Assembly: GCF_005938215.1 (NCBI RefSeq)
Contig: NZ_VCPD01000001.1
Location: forward strand, 434,001-498,000
Length of the DNA stretch: 64,000 bases
Origin: Ruegeria sediminis
GTDB lineage: Bacteria > Pseudomonadota > Alphaproteobacteria > Rhodobacterales > Rhodobacteraceae
Direction of reading: 5' to 3'
Below are positions 35,556 through 47,909 of the stretch, in pieces; within the stretch, counting starts at the first letter, position 1, and each line of letters opens with the position of its first letter. The translations under genes were made by a program, and so were the position numbers. The notes beneath the pieces are model-generated. The model ran no database searches and was not told where the DNA came from. It saw nothing but the letters and a program-made list of their open reading frames with translations.

Positions 35556-36245
35556 TTATTCCAACCGGTCCAGAATGGCGTCAAGGGACTGTTTTTCGGG
35601 CGGCTCGTACACGGCGGTGCGGCTGCGCCAGAGCGTCGCCTGAGATTTCAGGATCACACCGTCGCCCAGAATCTTCAGGTGATTGGCCCTGAGCGTCTCG
35701 CCGGTCGAGGTGATGTCGGCGATCGCCTCGGCGGTTTCATTCTTCACGGTTCCTTCCGTCGCACCCTGGCTGTCCACCAGCGCGAAATCCGCCACCCCGG
35801 CATCGGTCAGAAACTCCCGCACCAGACGGTGATACTTGGTCGCGATCCGCAACCTGTGACCGTGCCGTTCCCGAAAGGCCGACGAGGCGGCGTCCAGATC
35901 GTCCAGCGTATCCACATCCACCCAGCAGGCCGGAACCGCGATGATCAGGTCCGCCTGGCCGAACCCCAGGGGCGCGATCTCTTCGACCTGCTGCTCCCAG
36001 CGCGGCAGCTTCTCGTGAACCAGATCGGTGCCGGTGATGCCCAGGTGAATCCGGCCCGCGGCCAGTTCGCGCGGGATCTCCCCCGCCGACAGCAGCACCA
36101 GCGACACGCCGTCGACCCCGTCCACATGACCGGCATATTCCCGATCCGATCCGGTCCGGGTCAGCGTGATGCCGTGCTTCTCGAACCAGGCGAAGGATTT
36201 TTCCATCAGCCGCCCTTTCGACGGCACTCCCAGCTTCAGGCTCAT
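35556..36245 (-). CDS. hisG: ATP phosphoribosyltransferase, short form (HisG_S)
   Basis: A 229-residue catalytic subunit for the first step of histidine synthesis, ATP + PRPP to phosphoribosyl-ATP. It begins MSLKLGVPSKGRLMEKSF, includes GITGTDLVHE and ends without the C-terminal allosteric domain found in long HisG, which defines the short form. Short HisG needs HisZ for activity and histidine feedback, and hisZ is the gene immediately upstream, overlapping its start by four bases. Confidence 0.93.
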   Translation of the reverse strand: MSLKLGVPSKGRLMEKSFAWFEKHGITLTRTGSDREYAGHVDGVDGVSLVLLSAGEIPRELAAGRIHLGITGTDLVHEKLPRWEQQVEEIAPLGFGQADLIIAVPACWVDVDTLDDLDAASSAFRERHGHRLRIATKYHRLVREFLTDAGVADFALVDSQGATEGTVKNETAEAIADITSTGETLRANHLKILGDGVILKSQATLWRSRTAVYEPPEKQSLDAILDRLE

Positions 36246-37330
36246 GCCGCGGCCTCCTTGATCTCGAGCATCAGATCCGGACGCAGCACCCCGCCGACCG
36301 CCGGGATCTCGGCGCCGTTGCCCAGCCGGCGGGTCAGCGCGTCATAGCGCCCGCCCGTGGCGATCGGGGGCAAGTCGGGACGACGCTCGGCATAGAAGCC
36401 AAAGACGAAACCGTCGTAGTACTCCATCGACGTACGCCCGTAAGACGCCTCGAAATCCAGGCTGCCAACATCCACCCCGCGCGCCTGCAGGGCGTCGATC
36501 CGCGCCTCCAGCCGGTCCAGCGCCACGGTGATCTGCGGTAGGTCCACAGCGACGTCGCGCAAGTGTTCCAGCGCGAAGGGCATGGTCTCGCGCACCGACA
36601 GCAGCGTTTCCAGCCCGGCCAGTTCGTTGTCCGAGATCGGCTCTGCCGCCGCATCGGCGCGCAGGGCCTCGATCCGGTCGGCGATCTCGGCGTTGCTCCG
36701 CTTGCCGACGAACGGCACGTCGGTCGCCATAGGGTCTGACGTGGCCAGCAGCGCCGCCCGGGTCGGCGGCGTCTTGGCGCGACCGCCGAACCGGTCCAGC
36801 AGGGCGCGGAACCTGCGCGGGCGCCAGATGTGGCGCATCAGCGCGGCCTTGCGCCGTTCGGTGGTGCGCAATCCTTGGACCGCGGCCATGAGAACGCCGA
36901 TATCGCCGGTCGCCGCGCGCAGCTGGTATCCTTCCAGAGCCTGCGAGATCAGGGCAAAGACCTCAGCATCGGCGGCCGCGGGGTTTTCGCGGTCGAACAC
37001 CTCGTAACCCACTTGCACATATTCGTTGGCCCGATCCGAGTCATGCTCCTGCCGCCGGAACACCTCGCCCGCATAGGTGTAGCGGGCAGGCTCGGCTCCG
37101 TGCTCCATGTGTTTCTGCACCACCGGAACCGTGAAGTCGGGCCGCAGCATCTGCTCGCCCCGCAGGGCGTCCGACGTCACATAGGCGCGGCCACGGATGT
37201 TCTCGCCATAGAGATCCAGCAGGGTTTCGGCCGGCTGCAGGATCGGCGTCTCCACCGGCGCGGCCCCGGCCCGTTCGAAATGACCACGCAGCCGGGCGGC
37301 CAGTTCGAGTGTCTCGGCGCGGTTCCGCAT
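36242..37330 (-). CDS. hisZ: ATP phosphoribosyltransferase regulatory subunit
   Basis: A 362-residue histidyl-tRNA-synthetase-like protein that lacks the anticodon-binding domain, as expected for HisZ. Class II synthetase-like motifs remain: RPDFTVPVVQKHMEHG and RYTYAGEVFRRQEHDSDRANEYVQVGYEVF (motif 2 region), and a C-terminal GFYAERRPDLPPIATGGRYDAL. It forms a complex with short HisG and confers histidine inhibition. The gene is flanked by hisS, whose last base is its first, and hisG, an arrangement consistent with translational coupling. Confidence 0.92.
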   Translation of the reverse strand: MRNRAETLELAARLRGHFERAGAAPVETPILQPAETLLDLYGENIRGRAYVTSDALRGEQMLRPDFTVPVVQKHMEHGAEPARYTYAGEVFRRQEHDSDRANEYVQVGYEVFDRENPAAADAEVFALISQALEGYQLRAATGDIGVLMAAVQGLRTTERRKAALMRHIWRPRRFRALLDRFGGRAKTPPTRAALLATSDPMATDVPFVGKRSNAEIADRIEALRADAAAEPISDNELAGLETLLSVRETMPFALEHLRDVAVDLPQITVALDRLEARIDALQARGVDVGSLDFEASYGRTSMEYYDGFVFGFYAERRPDLPPIATGGRYDALTRRLGNGAEIPAVGGVLRPDLMLEIKEAAA

Positions 37331-38826
37331 CAGCCCTGCCCGTCCTGCGTGGCCAGGATTTCGCGCACTTTGGCGACCAGGTCGCCGCGCGGCACTTCAA
37401 ACTGGCTGGGGAGTTCCTTCCATTCCTCCAACGTGGCGCTTTCCGCGATCTTCGCCCCAAGGATCAGGTCCTTGATCTGCACGATCCCCTTCGCCTTTTC
37501 GTCGCCCCCTTCGATCACCGCGATCGGAGAATTGCGCTTGTCCGCGTATTTCAGCTGGTTGCCGAAATTTTTTGGGTTACCCAGATAGACCTCGGCCCGG
37601 ATGCCGGCGTTGCGCAACTCGGCCACCATTGCCTGATAGTCGGCCATGCGGTCGCGGTCCATGACCGTGACGACGACGGGGCCATGCTCGACGGCCTGGA
37701 TGCGGCCCTTTTCGCGCAGCGCGGCCAACAGGCGGTCGACGCCGATGGAAATGCCGGTCGCCGGCACTTCCTGCCCGGTGAAACGCTTCACCAAATCGTC
37801 GTAGCGCCCGCCCCCCGCGACCGAGCCAAACTGCCGCTTGCGACCCTTTTCGTCGAAAATCTCGAAGGTCAGTTCGGCCTCGTAGACGGGGCCGGTGTAG
37901 TAGCCCAGGCCGCGCACCACCGAGGGGTCAATCTCGATCCGGTCGGGGCCGTAGCCGCCTGCATCCAGAAGCGCCGCGATCTGTTCCAGTTCCGCGATGC
38001 CCTCTGCTCCGATCCTGCTGTCGCCCACCGCAACACGCAGGTTGGACAACGTCGCCGCGGTATCGCCCGCCTTCGAGGTCAGGAAAGCGACGACCGGGTC
38101 GGCCTGATCCTGGCTCAGGCCCACGCCGTCGATATAGGCGCCCGAGGCGTCCAGCCGCCCCTGAGTCAGCAACTCGCGCACGCCCTGCTCGCCCACCTTG
38201 TCGAATTTGTCGATGGTGCGCAGCACGGCGTCCCGGGCGTCGGCATCTTCGGCCAGACCCATCGTTTCCAGAACGCCGTTCAGAACCTTGCGGTTGTTGA
38301 CCCGTACCAGGTAATCACCACGGGGAATGCCCACGGTTTCCAGCGTGTCCGAGAGCATCGCGCAGATCTCGGCATCCGCCGCCATCGAAGCGGTGCCGAC
38401 CGTATCGGCGTCGCACTGATAGAACTGGCGGAACCGCCCCGGCCCCGGTTTTTCGTTGCGCCAGACCGGCCCCATCGCGTAGCGGCGATAGGGGGTCGGA
38501 AGATCGTTGCGGTGCTGCGCGTAGACGCGCGCCAGGGGCGCGGTCAGGTCATAGCGCAGGGCCATCCAGTCGCCCTGACCCTCGTCATCCGCCTCCTGCC
38601 AGGCAAAGACGCCGTCGTTCGGCCGGTCCACGTCGGGCAGGAACTTGCCCAGCGCCTCGACGGTCTCCACCGCGCTGCTTTCCAGCGCATCGAAGCCATA
38701 GCGATGATATACGCCAGCAATGGTCCGCAGCATCTCGGTGCGCTGCGTGACTTCCGAGCCGAAATAGTCGCGGAACCCTTTCGGCGTGATCGCCTTGGGG
38801 CGGGGCTGTTTCTTGGGCTTGGCCAT
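37330..38826 (-). CDS. hisS: Histidyl-tRNA synthetase
   Basis: A 498-residue class II aminoacyl-tRNA synthetase that charges tRNA-His. [15 protein letters not shown] and the motif 2 arginine region [23 protein letters not shown] are typical of His[13 protein letters not shown] and [12 protein letters not shown] belong to the histidine-binding loop, and the C-terminal part is the anticodon-binding domain ([21 protein letters not shown]). The start ATG at 38826 precedes [20 protein letters not shown], with a GGACGCCCGAC context upstream that gives a weak ribosome site. Upstream hisS head of the hisS-hisZ-hisG operon. Confidence 0.95.
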   Translation of the reverse strand: MAKPKKQPRPKAITPKGFRDYFGSEVTQRTEMLRTIAGVYHRYGFDALESSAVETVEALGKFLPDVDRPNDGVFAWQEADDEGQGDWMALRYDLTAPLARVYAQHRNDLPTPYRRYAMGPVWRNEKPGPGRFRQFYQCDADTVGTASMAADAEICAMLSDTLETVGIPRGDYLVRVNNRKVLNGVLETMGLAEDADARDAVLRTIDKFDKVGEQGVRELLTQGRLDASGAYIDGVGLSQDQADPVVAFLTSKAGDTAATLSNLRVAVGDSRIGAEGIAELEQIAALLDAGGYGPDRIEIDPSVVRGLGYYTGPVYEAELTFEIFDEKGRKRQFGSVAGGGRYDDLVKRFTGQEVPATGISIGVDRLLAALREKGRIQAVEHGPVVVTVMDRDRMADYQAMVAELRNAGIRAEVYLGNPKNFGNQLKYADKRNSPIAVIEGGDEKAKGIVQIKDLILGAKIAESATLEEWKELPSQFEVPRGDLVAKVREILATQDGQG

Positions 38827-38930
38827 GTCGGGCGTCCTTGCGGGTAGTCATGTTTCGCGCGCGGTCTAGCCCAAGGTCCGCACAGGGGCAAGGCAATGCA
38901 CCGCCGCAGCGGCAAACGCATCGCCGCACT

Positions 38931-38981
38931 TTATCTTTTCGGCAAATACTCCCGCCGGAGGCTGCGCATCTTTGATGCGCA
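38931..38981 (-). repeat. Rhodobacteraceae-type intergenic element with hairpin (copy 1)
   Basis: On the minus strand, directly after the enoyl-CoA hydratase stop, there is a perfect hairpin TGCGCATC-AAA-GATGCGCA (38963-38981) followed by GCCTCCGGCGGGAGTATTT and GCCGAAAAGATAA. Related GAGTATTT...GAAAA...GA cores occur at 49053-49111 and 52806-52827. The hairpin may also serve as the hydratase terminator. Recognition as a family repeat is from memory. Confidence 0.55.
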
Positions 38982-38985
38982 TTCC

Positions 38986-39789
38986 TCAGATGTCCGCGAA
39001 ATCCCCGGAACGCCCCTTGCCCGCCGCGAACCGGGCCGCGCCCGCGCGCCCTTCGGCGGCAAAGGCCGACGCCGAACGCCATTCGCGTCGCAGCGCCGCC
39101 GCCAGTTCCGCGGGCGGCATTCGCGCCGAGAGGTGGTCGGCCAGCATGCAGGCCTGTGGGTACCGGAGCAGGTCGTGGGCAAGCGCGGCCGCGGTCTGCA
39201 AAGCCTCGCCCTGCGGGCAGGTCCGGTTGGCGAAGCCCATGGCCAGCGCCTCGTCGGCCTCGACCGGGCGACCGGTGAGGATCAGGTCATTCGCCCGCCC
39301 CTGCCCCAGGATGCGCGGCAGGCGGACCGTGCCGCCGTCGATCAGCGGCACACCCCAGCGGCGGCAGAAAACGCCGGTGACCGCGCCTTGCGCCATCACG
39401 CGCAGGTCGCACCAGGCGGCCAGTTCCATGCCGCCCGCGACGGCGGGGCCTTCGATGGCGGCGATCACCGGCTTGGACAGCATGAGACGCGATGGCCCCA
39501 TCGGGCCGGGCAGCGGATCGTTCGCCGGGTCGGACCAGTCGGGCGGAATGTCCAGTTCCGCGACCCAACCGTCGGACGCCCCGGAACCTGCTGATTTCAA
39601 ATCGAAACCTGCGCAGAAACAGCCGCCTGCGCCGGTCAGGATGGCGATGCGCTGGTCGTCCGCCGCCTCGAAGGCCAGGAAGGCGGTGTAGAGCGCCCGC
39701 GCGGTTGCGGGATCGACGGCGTTGCGCGCCTCGGGCCGGTCGATGGTGACGGTGGTTATCCCGTCGTCGGTGTCGATGGATACGGTCAT
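38986..39789 (-). CDS. Enoyl-CoA hydratase/isomerase family protein
   Basis: A 267-residue crotonase-fold protein. It begins MTVSIDTDDGITTVTIDRPEARNAV and has the oxyanion-hole sequences GAGGCFCAGFDLKS and AIEGPAVAGGMELAAWCDLRV. The usual hydratase glutamates are not clearly in place (VFCRRWGVPLIDGGT), so hydration versus isomerisation or hydrolysis is undecided. The ATG at 39789 is preceded by GGAGGAAGCC, a strong site; an upstream in-frame codon at 39807 is less favoured. It stands alone, 80-odd bases from the divergent slyX, and ends in the repeat hairpin described separately. Confidence 0.87.
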   Translation of the reverse strand: MTVSIDTDDGITTVTIDRPEARNAVDPATARALYTAFLAFEAADDQRIAILTGAGGCFCAGFDLKSAGSGASDGWVAELDIPPDWSDPANDPLPGPMGPSRLMLSKPVIAAIEGPAVAGGMELAAWCDLRVMAQGAVTGVFCRRWGVPLIDGGTVRLPRILGQGRANDLILTGRPVEADEALAMGFANRTCPQGEALQTAAALAHDLLRYPQACMLADHLSARMPPAELAAALRREWRSASAFAAEGRAGAARFAAGKGRSGDFADI

Positions 39790-39887
39790 GGCTTCCTCCG
39801 GCTTCAAGCCTCCGGCCTGTGCCCGGGACTGGCAAGCGTAACGTTGCGCCTATATGAACAAGGTGAACGAGCACAAGGAAGCCCGCC

Positions 39888-40082
39888 ATGCAGCATCTCG
39901 AGGAACAGATCGCCCATCTCATCCGGACGGTGGACGAATTGAGCGCCGTGGTCGCAGGTCAGCAGGACGAGATCGACCGGCTGGAGCGGCGGGTGCAGAT
40001 GCTGATGCAGCGCGAGGCGGCGCGCGATCAGGAGGGCTCGGGCGGGGTGGTGTTCGGCGACGAACGCCCGCCGCATTACTGA
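39888..40082 (+). CDS. slyX: SlyX family protein
   Basis: A 64-residue mostly helical protein with a predicted coiled coil (residues 1-45: EEQIAHLIRTVDELS, QQDEIDRLERRVQ) and the conserved C-terminal tail ERPPHY, both hallmarks of SlyX. SlyX is widely conserved but its biochemical role is unknown. ATG at 39888 is preceded by AAGGAAG. It is divergent from the enoyl-CoA hydratase and faces a convergent sulfatase. Confidence 0.85.
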   Translation: MQHLEEQIAHLIRTVDELSAVVAGQQDEIDRLERRVQMLMQREAARDQEGSGGVVFGDERPPHY

Positions 40083-40099
40083 GGCCGGAGGGCGTTTCT

Positions 40100-40143
40100 T
40101 CCGTTTTGTACAGGGACGGAGGGCGGGTGTGTCCGTTTTGTAC
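40100..40143. repeat. 12-bp direct repeat downstream of slyX
   Basis: TCCGTTTTGTAC occurs at 40100-40111 and again at 40132-40143, 32 bases apart, in the gap between slyX and the convergent sulfatase. No function is evident; it may be part of the junction where the lower-GC sulfatase segment begins. Confidence 0.35.
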
Positions 40144-40245
40144 TTCGTTTTTCGGGGCCGAACCGGCACCTTCGGAAAGAACCCGCGGCGGCGGAGCGTC
40201 GCCGGATAAGCGTCAACTGTCGGCAATGCGCAACACAGTTGCCAA

Positions 40246-41661
40246 TCAGTTCTTTGGCGGTTCGTAGGGTTCCAACACTCCAAATGGGACTGGCGGCTCT
40301 TCCACCAAGGTACTTTCGAACTCCACGATCTTTTCGAAGATCACCGGCAAGATCCAAGTCGCCTCCTCCTGGATTTCGTACTCCTCTTTCGGATCGGTGA
40401 TCAGATTGAAGACACGTGGTACATTGAGTGGGCGCGGCTCACTGTTCATGTTGTCGAGTTCGATCAGGTGCAGCTTCCAATTGCGCCACTTGTATCCGTA
40501 GACATCGTCATTGTTGTAGACAATGAACCCTTCGCGGTTCGACCTGGTCTGTTGTCCCAGAAAGAAATCGAGTTGATCAACACCATCGATGATACGGTCG
40601 TCCGGAACCTCATAACCCGCGACGCGACCCAATGTCGGGAGCATATCGACCAGGTGAACGATCTCATTGCTTGTGGTTCCCGCACCTATTCGGCCCGGCC
40701 ACCTGATGAGGAATGGCACCCGAAGCGATCCTTCCCAAGCCGTGAAATAGGCGCCACGCCACGGGCCTGCCGTGCCGTGCCACGGGCGGAAGTACTCCGG
40801 CCCGTTATCGCTCAGCCAGATGACGATTGTGTCATCTTCAATCCCGAGTTCCTCGATTGAGTCGAGGATTTGCCCGGACCTGAAATCGATCTCGGCCAAG
40901 ACATCTGCATAATGCCCATTGCCGGTGATCCCGTCGAAGTCGGGATGCGGCAGGGTCGGCAGGTGGGGTTGGGTAAAGGGCACAAACGCAAAGAAAGGCT
41001 GATCATCCGCGACCGAACGTTTCATGAAATCGATGGCGCGGGCGATTAGTTCGCTGTCAATTTCGCGGCGCGAGGCGATATCGTACGGCTTGACGTCGCG
41101 GGGGGACTCGTCGCGTCTGGCCTCTTGGATCATCGGTTGGCCGCTGACCGAGGCGTCAAACTGGAACTGAGAAGAATATTCGGACTCGTCCGTTGTATTT
41201 GCGACGCCGTACCATTCGTCAAAACCTTGATCGGTAGGGAAACGCCCGGGTATGTCACCCAAGTGCCACTTGCCGAACATACCGGTCGCGTATCCGGCTT
41301 CCGAGAACAACTCGGCCATCGTGATTTCCCAGTTCACCATGCCGTAAGGGACACCCCACACCACTTTGGTCGTTGCCGAGCGGATCGGGCGACGCCCTGT
41401 CATCAAGGCCGAGCGACTGGGCGTGCACTGTGGCTCGACATTGAAGTTCAGAAGTCTCATTCCTTCAGCGGCCAATGCATCGAGGCGCGGCGTCGCTGCG
41501 CCGCGCAACTCGCCGCCGCCATACACGCCCAACTCGCCCCACCCGAGGTTGTCGACCATCATGAGCACGACATTCGGTTTTTCCGCGCCTTGCGCGATTG
41601 CGGCAGAAGGACTGTTTGTGGTGGCGGCCAAAAGAATGGTGCAAAGCAAGAGATTGCGCAT
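40246..41661 (-). CDS. Exported sulfatase (arylsulfatase family)
   Basis: A 471-residue type I sulfatase that hydrolyses sulfate esters. A signal peptide (MRNLLLCTILLAATT..AIA) directs it to the periplasm. The modification motif CTPSR at 79-83 supplies the cysteine that is converted to formylglycine, so a formylglycine-generating enzyme is needed from elsewhere. Other conserved parts are VVLMMVDNLGWGELG with the metal aspartate D37, GKWHLGD, FTQPHLP and WLSDNGPEYF. No sulfatase-maturation gene or second sulfatase is adjacent. The base composition is visibly less GC-rich than the flanking genes, suggesting acquisition by transfer. The sulfated substrate is unknown. Confidence 0.9.
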   Translation of the reverse strand: MRNLLLCTILLAATTNSPSAAIAQGAEKPNVVLMMVDNLGWGELGVYGGGELRGAATPRLDALAAEGMRLLNFNVEPQCTPSRSALMTGRRPIRSATTKVVWGVPYGMVNWEITMAELFSEAGYATGMFGKWHLGDIPGRFPTDQGFDEWYGVANTTDESEYSSQFQFDASVSGQPMIQEARRDESPRDVKPYDIASRREIDSELIARAIDFMKRSVADDQPFFAFVPFTQPHLPTLPHPDFDGITGNGHYADVLAEIDFRSGQILDSIEELGIEDDTIVIWLSDNGPEYFRPWHGTAGPWRGAYFTAWEGSLRVPFLIRWPGRIGAGTTSNEIVHLVDMLPTLGRVAGYEVPDDRIIDGVDQLDFFLGQQTRSNREGFIVYNNDDVYGYKWRNWKLHLIELDNMNSEPRPLNVPRVFNLITDPKEEYEIQEEATWILPVIFEKIVEFESTLVEEPPVPFGVLEPYEPPKN

Positions 41662-41825
41662 CTGTCGCGTCCTATGAAACGATACCGGGATGCGACAAGA
41701 CTACAGGAACCTGGGTTACAGAAACAAACTAAGTTCAAGAGCGCCGGTGCTTGATCGGAAAAAACGTCTGCGTGGGGCTCAGACCCGCCATCCCGCGCAC
41801 CTGAAAACAAGGCTGCCGCTGCCGC

Positions 41826-45353
<3,528 letters not shown>

Positions 45354-45482
45354 GTCCGGCACGATAGGCGATCCGCAGCCGCGCCGCCACGGGCGGACCT
45401 GCAAAAAGGAATTTTTCCCTGTTGAACGGCGCAGGCAACCACTCTAACTCTCTGGCGCACAGCCGCATTTTCGGGGCACTCC

Positions 45483-46247
45483 TTGGACTCGTTCCTGACC
45501 TTTCTCGCCGTTGGTTTCGTGGCACAGCTTGCCGATGGCGCGTTGGGCATGGGCTTTGGCGTCATCTCGTCCTCGGTGCTGCTGTTCCAGGGTTTCCCGC
45601 CGCCGCTGGTCTCGGCCAGCGTCAATGCCGCCAAGATCCCGACCGGGTCGATGGCGGGGATTTCGCACGCGCTGAACGGCAACATCGACTTTTCGCTGTT
45701 CCGCCGCCTTGCCCTGTCCGGCATGGCGGGCGGCATCGTCGGCGCGCTGATCCTGGGCGAGTTGAAACGGCCGTTCCTGACGGTGCTGATCGCGGCCTTC
45801 CTGATCGGGATCGGCAGCCTGATCCTGTGGCGCGGCATCACCGGCCGCGCGCCGCGCCTGCTGGCCACGCGGCGGATGTCGGTGATCGGCGCCGCGGGCG
45901 GCCTGATCGAAGGCATCGGCGGCAGCTGGGGGCCGATCGTCACCAGCAGCCTGATCGGTTCCGGGACCGAGCCGCGGCGGGCCATCGGATCGTCGGCGCT
46001 GGCGGAACTGGTGGTCAGCGCCATCGTCTTCGCGGTGCTGCTGATGACGTTTCAGGCCGGGCATTGGGGCGGCGACCGGGCGCTGTCCGACGTGCTGATG
46101 CCGGTTGCCGGTCTGGTCGCCGGCGGCGTTCCCGCGGCCTTCATCGGCGGCCGCCTTGCCGCCGTCGCGCCGAAACGCCCGCTGACCATCGCCGTCGGCC
46201 TGCTGGCGCTTGGAATCGGGCTGCAGCGGCTTTCGACGTTGATCTGA
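45483..46247 (+). CDS. Sulfite exporter TauE/SafE family permease
   Basis: A 254-residue integral membrane protein with eight or so hydrophobic segments in two related halves. GALGMGFGVISSSVLLFQGFP near the N-terminus and GLIEGIGGSWGPIVTSSL in the second half are the paired TauE/SafE motifs. The family exports or imports sulfonates, sulfite or other anions. The start is a TTG at 45483; no ATG or GTG nearby gives a better N-terminus. It diverges from dnaE, and a terminator hairpin lies 137 bases after its stop. Confidence 0.83.
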   Translation: MDSFLTFLAVGFVAQLADGALGMGFGVISSSVLLFQGFPPPLVSASVNAAKIPTGSMAGISHALNGNIDFSLFRRLALSGMAGGIVGALILGELKRPFLTVLIAAFLIGIGSLILWRGITGRAPRLLATRRMSVIGAAGGLIEGIGGSWGPIVTSSLIGSGTEPRRAIGSSALAELVVSAIVFAVLLMTFQAGHWGGDRALSDVLMPVAGLVAGGVPAAFIGGRLAAVAPKRPLTIAVGLLALGIGLQRLSTLI

Positions 46248-46547
46248 AGGCGATTGCGCCGAAAATATGCAGGGATTTTAAACTTTTTCCGAAAAGTGCT
46301 TCCAAGCGATGCCCCGCAAACCGGGTATCTGCGCGGAATTCCTTGTGAATCCGAGGAATTTTTCGTCACGGAATGGGAAAAAAGCGCGGTTTCGACCGCC
46401 AGACGCCCGAAACCGCGTCGGTTTTTCTTGCCATGTCGCGCCCGTGCTTTCTAACCTTGAAGCAACAAACAAGGCCCGCGCCCCTTCTACGTCGCATCGG
46501 GGGGGCGCATTCCGGGGCCCAACGGGGTAACGCGACGGGTTTCACAA
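46248..46547. other. Gap between TauE-family gene and xdhA
   Basis: This 300-base stretch contains an intrinsic terminator (see 46385-46425). The rest is the presumed promoter region of xdhA. No gene or riboswitch is recognisable. Confidence 0.55.
46385..46425 (+). terminator. Intrinsic terminator upstream of xdhA
   Basis: A perfect 10-bp stem, CGCGGTTTCG (46385-46394) and CGAAACCGCG (46408-46417), with a 13-base loop is followed by TCGGTTTTTC. It ends transcripts from the TauE-family gene or could attenuate transcription entering xdhA. Confidence 0.7.
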
Positions 46548-47909
46548 ATGAAGATCACGTTTCTTCTGAACGGAGAGACTGTGGAGTTGGCGGATGTGCC
46601 GCCGACTGCAACGCTGCTGGATTGGCTGCGCGAAGAGCGCGGGCTGACCGGGACCAAGGAAGGCTGCAACGAGGGCGACTGCGGCGCCTGCACCGTCATG
46701 GTGACGGACCGGGACGGGGCCAAGGCGCTGAACGCCTGCATCCTGTTCCTGCCGCAGCTGCATGGCAAGGCGGTCCGGACGGTCGAGGGCGCAAGCGGAC
46801 CGGACGGGCAGATGCACCCGGTGCAGCAGGCGATGGTCGAGCATCACGGGTCGCAATGCGGGTTCTGCACGCCCGGTTTCGTGATGTCGATGGTGGCGGC
46901 CCATGCGAACGGCGCGACCGATCACGACACGCAACTGGCGGGCAACCTGTGCCGCTGCACCGGCTATGCGCCGATCATCCGCGCGGCTGAGTCCGTCGAG
47001 GCGCAACCGGTTCCGGTCTGGGTCAAGGACAAGCCGGCCGCGGCCGGGGCCGCCTCGCCCATGCTGCCGCGCTCGGGCGATGAGCTGGCCGAGGTCTATG
47101 CCGCCCATCCTGATGCCACGCTGGTGGCGGGGGCGACGGATGTGGGTCTCTGGGTCACCAAGCAGCTGCGCGATCTGGATCCGGTGATCTTCCTGACCGG
47201 CTGCGACGATCTGAAGGCGATCGAGGTGGGGAAGGACGAGGTGCGCATCGGCGCGATGGCGGACATGAACCGCCTGGGCGCGGCGATGGCGGATCTGCAT
47301 CCCTCTTACGCCGAGATGATCCGGCGCTATGCCAGCGTGCAGGTGCGCCACGCGGCGACGGTGGGCGGCAACATCGCCAACGGCTCGCCCATCGGGGACA
47401 ACCCGCCGGCGCTGATCGCGCTGGGGGCCACGCTGCACCTGCGCAAGGGCGATGACCGCCGGTCGCTGCCGCTGGAGGCGTTCTTCCTCGACTACGGCAA
47501 GCAGGACCGCGCGCCGGGGGAATTCGTCGAGGCCGTCAGCTTTGCCCGGCAGGACGACCGGCTGAAATGCTACAAGCTGAGCAAGCGGTTCGATCAGGAC
47601 ATCTCGGCGGTGTGCGGCTGTTTCAACATCGTGGTTGCCGAGGGCGCGGTCGCAGAGGCGCGGATCGCGTTCGGCGGCATGGCCGGGATCCCGAAGCGCG
47701 CGGCGAATGTCGAGGCGGCGCTTGTGGGCCGGCCGTGGACATATGAGGCGGTGCATGCCGCCCTGCCCGCCTTCGGCGCGGATTTCACGCCGATGACGGA
47801 CATGCGCGCCTCGGCCGAATACCGGCTGGAGACGGCCCGGGCGATGCTGGAGCGGTACTTCGCCGAGGATCAGGGCGAGATCACCAACGTGCTGGAGGTG
47901 TCGGCATGA
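46548..47909 (+). CDS. xdhA: Xanthine dehydrogenase small subunit (FAD/FeS)
   Basis: A 453-residue subunit with N-terminal [2Fe-2S] domain (C40-NEGD-C45-GA-C48), a second cluster domain (CGFCTPG and LCRCTGY), then the FAD-binding domain ([13 protein letters not shown] and [20 protein letters not shown]). It accepts electrons from the molybdopterin subunit during oxidation of hypoxanthine to xanthine and urate. The start ATG is at 46548. Its stop overlaps xdhB by four bases. Order xdhA-xdhB-xdhC is standard. Confidence 0.95.
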   Translation: MKITFLLNGETVELADVPPTATLLDWLREERGLTGTKEGCNEGDCGACTVMVTDRDGAKALNACILFLPQLHGKAVRTVEGASGPDGQMHPVQQAMVEHHGSQCGFCTPGFVMSMVAAHANGATDHDTQLAGNLCRCTGYAPIIRAAESVEAQPVPVWVKDKPAAAGAASPMLPRSGDELAEVYAAHPDATLVAGATDVGLWVTKQLRDLDPVIFLTGCDDLKAIEVGKDEVRIGAMADMNRLGAAMADLHPSYAEMIRRYASVQVRHAATVGGNIANGSPIGDNPPALIALGATLHLRKGDDRRSLPLEAFFLDYGKQDRAPGEFVEAVSFARQDDRLKCYKLSKRFDQDISAVCGCFNIVVAEGAVAEARIAFGGMAGIPKRAANVEAALVGRPWTYEAVHAALPAFGADFTPMTDMRASAEYRLETARAMLERYFAEDQGEITNVLEVSA

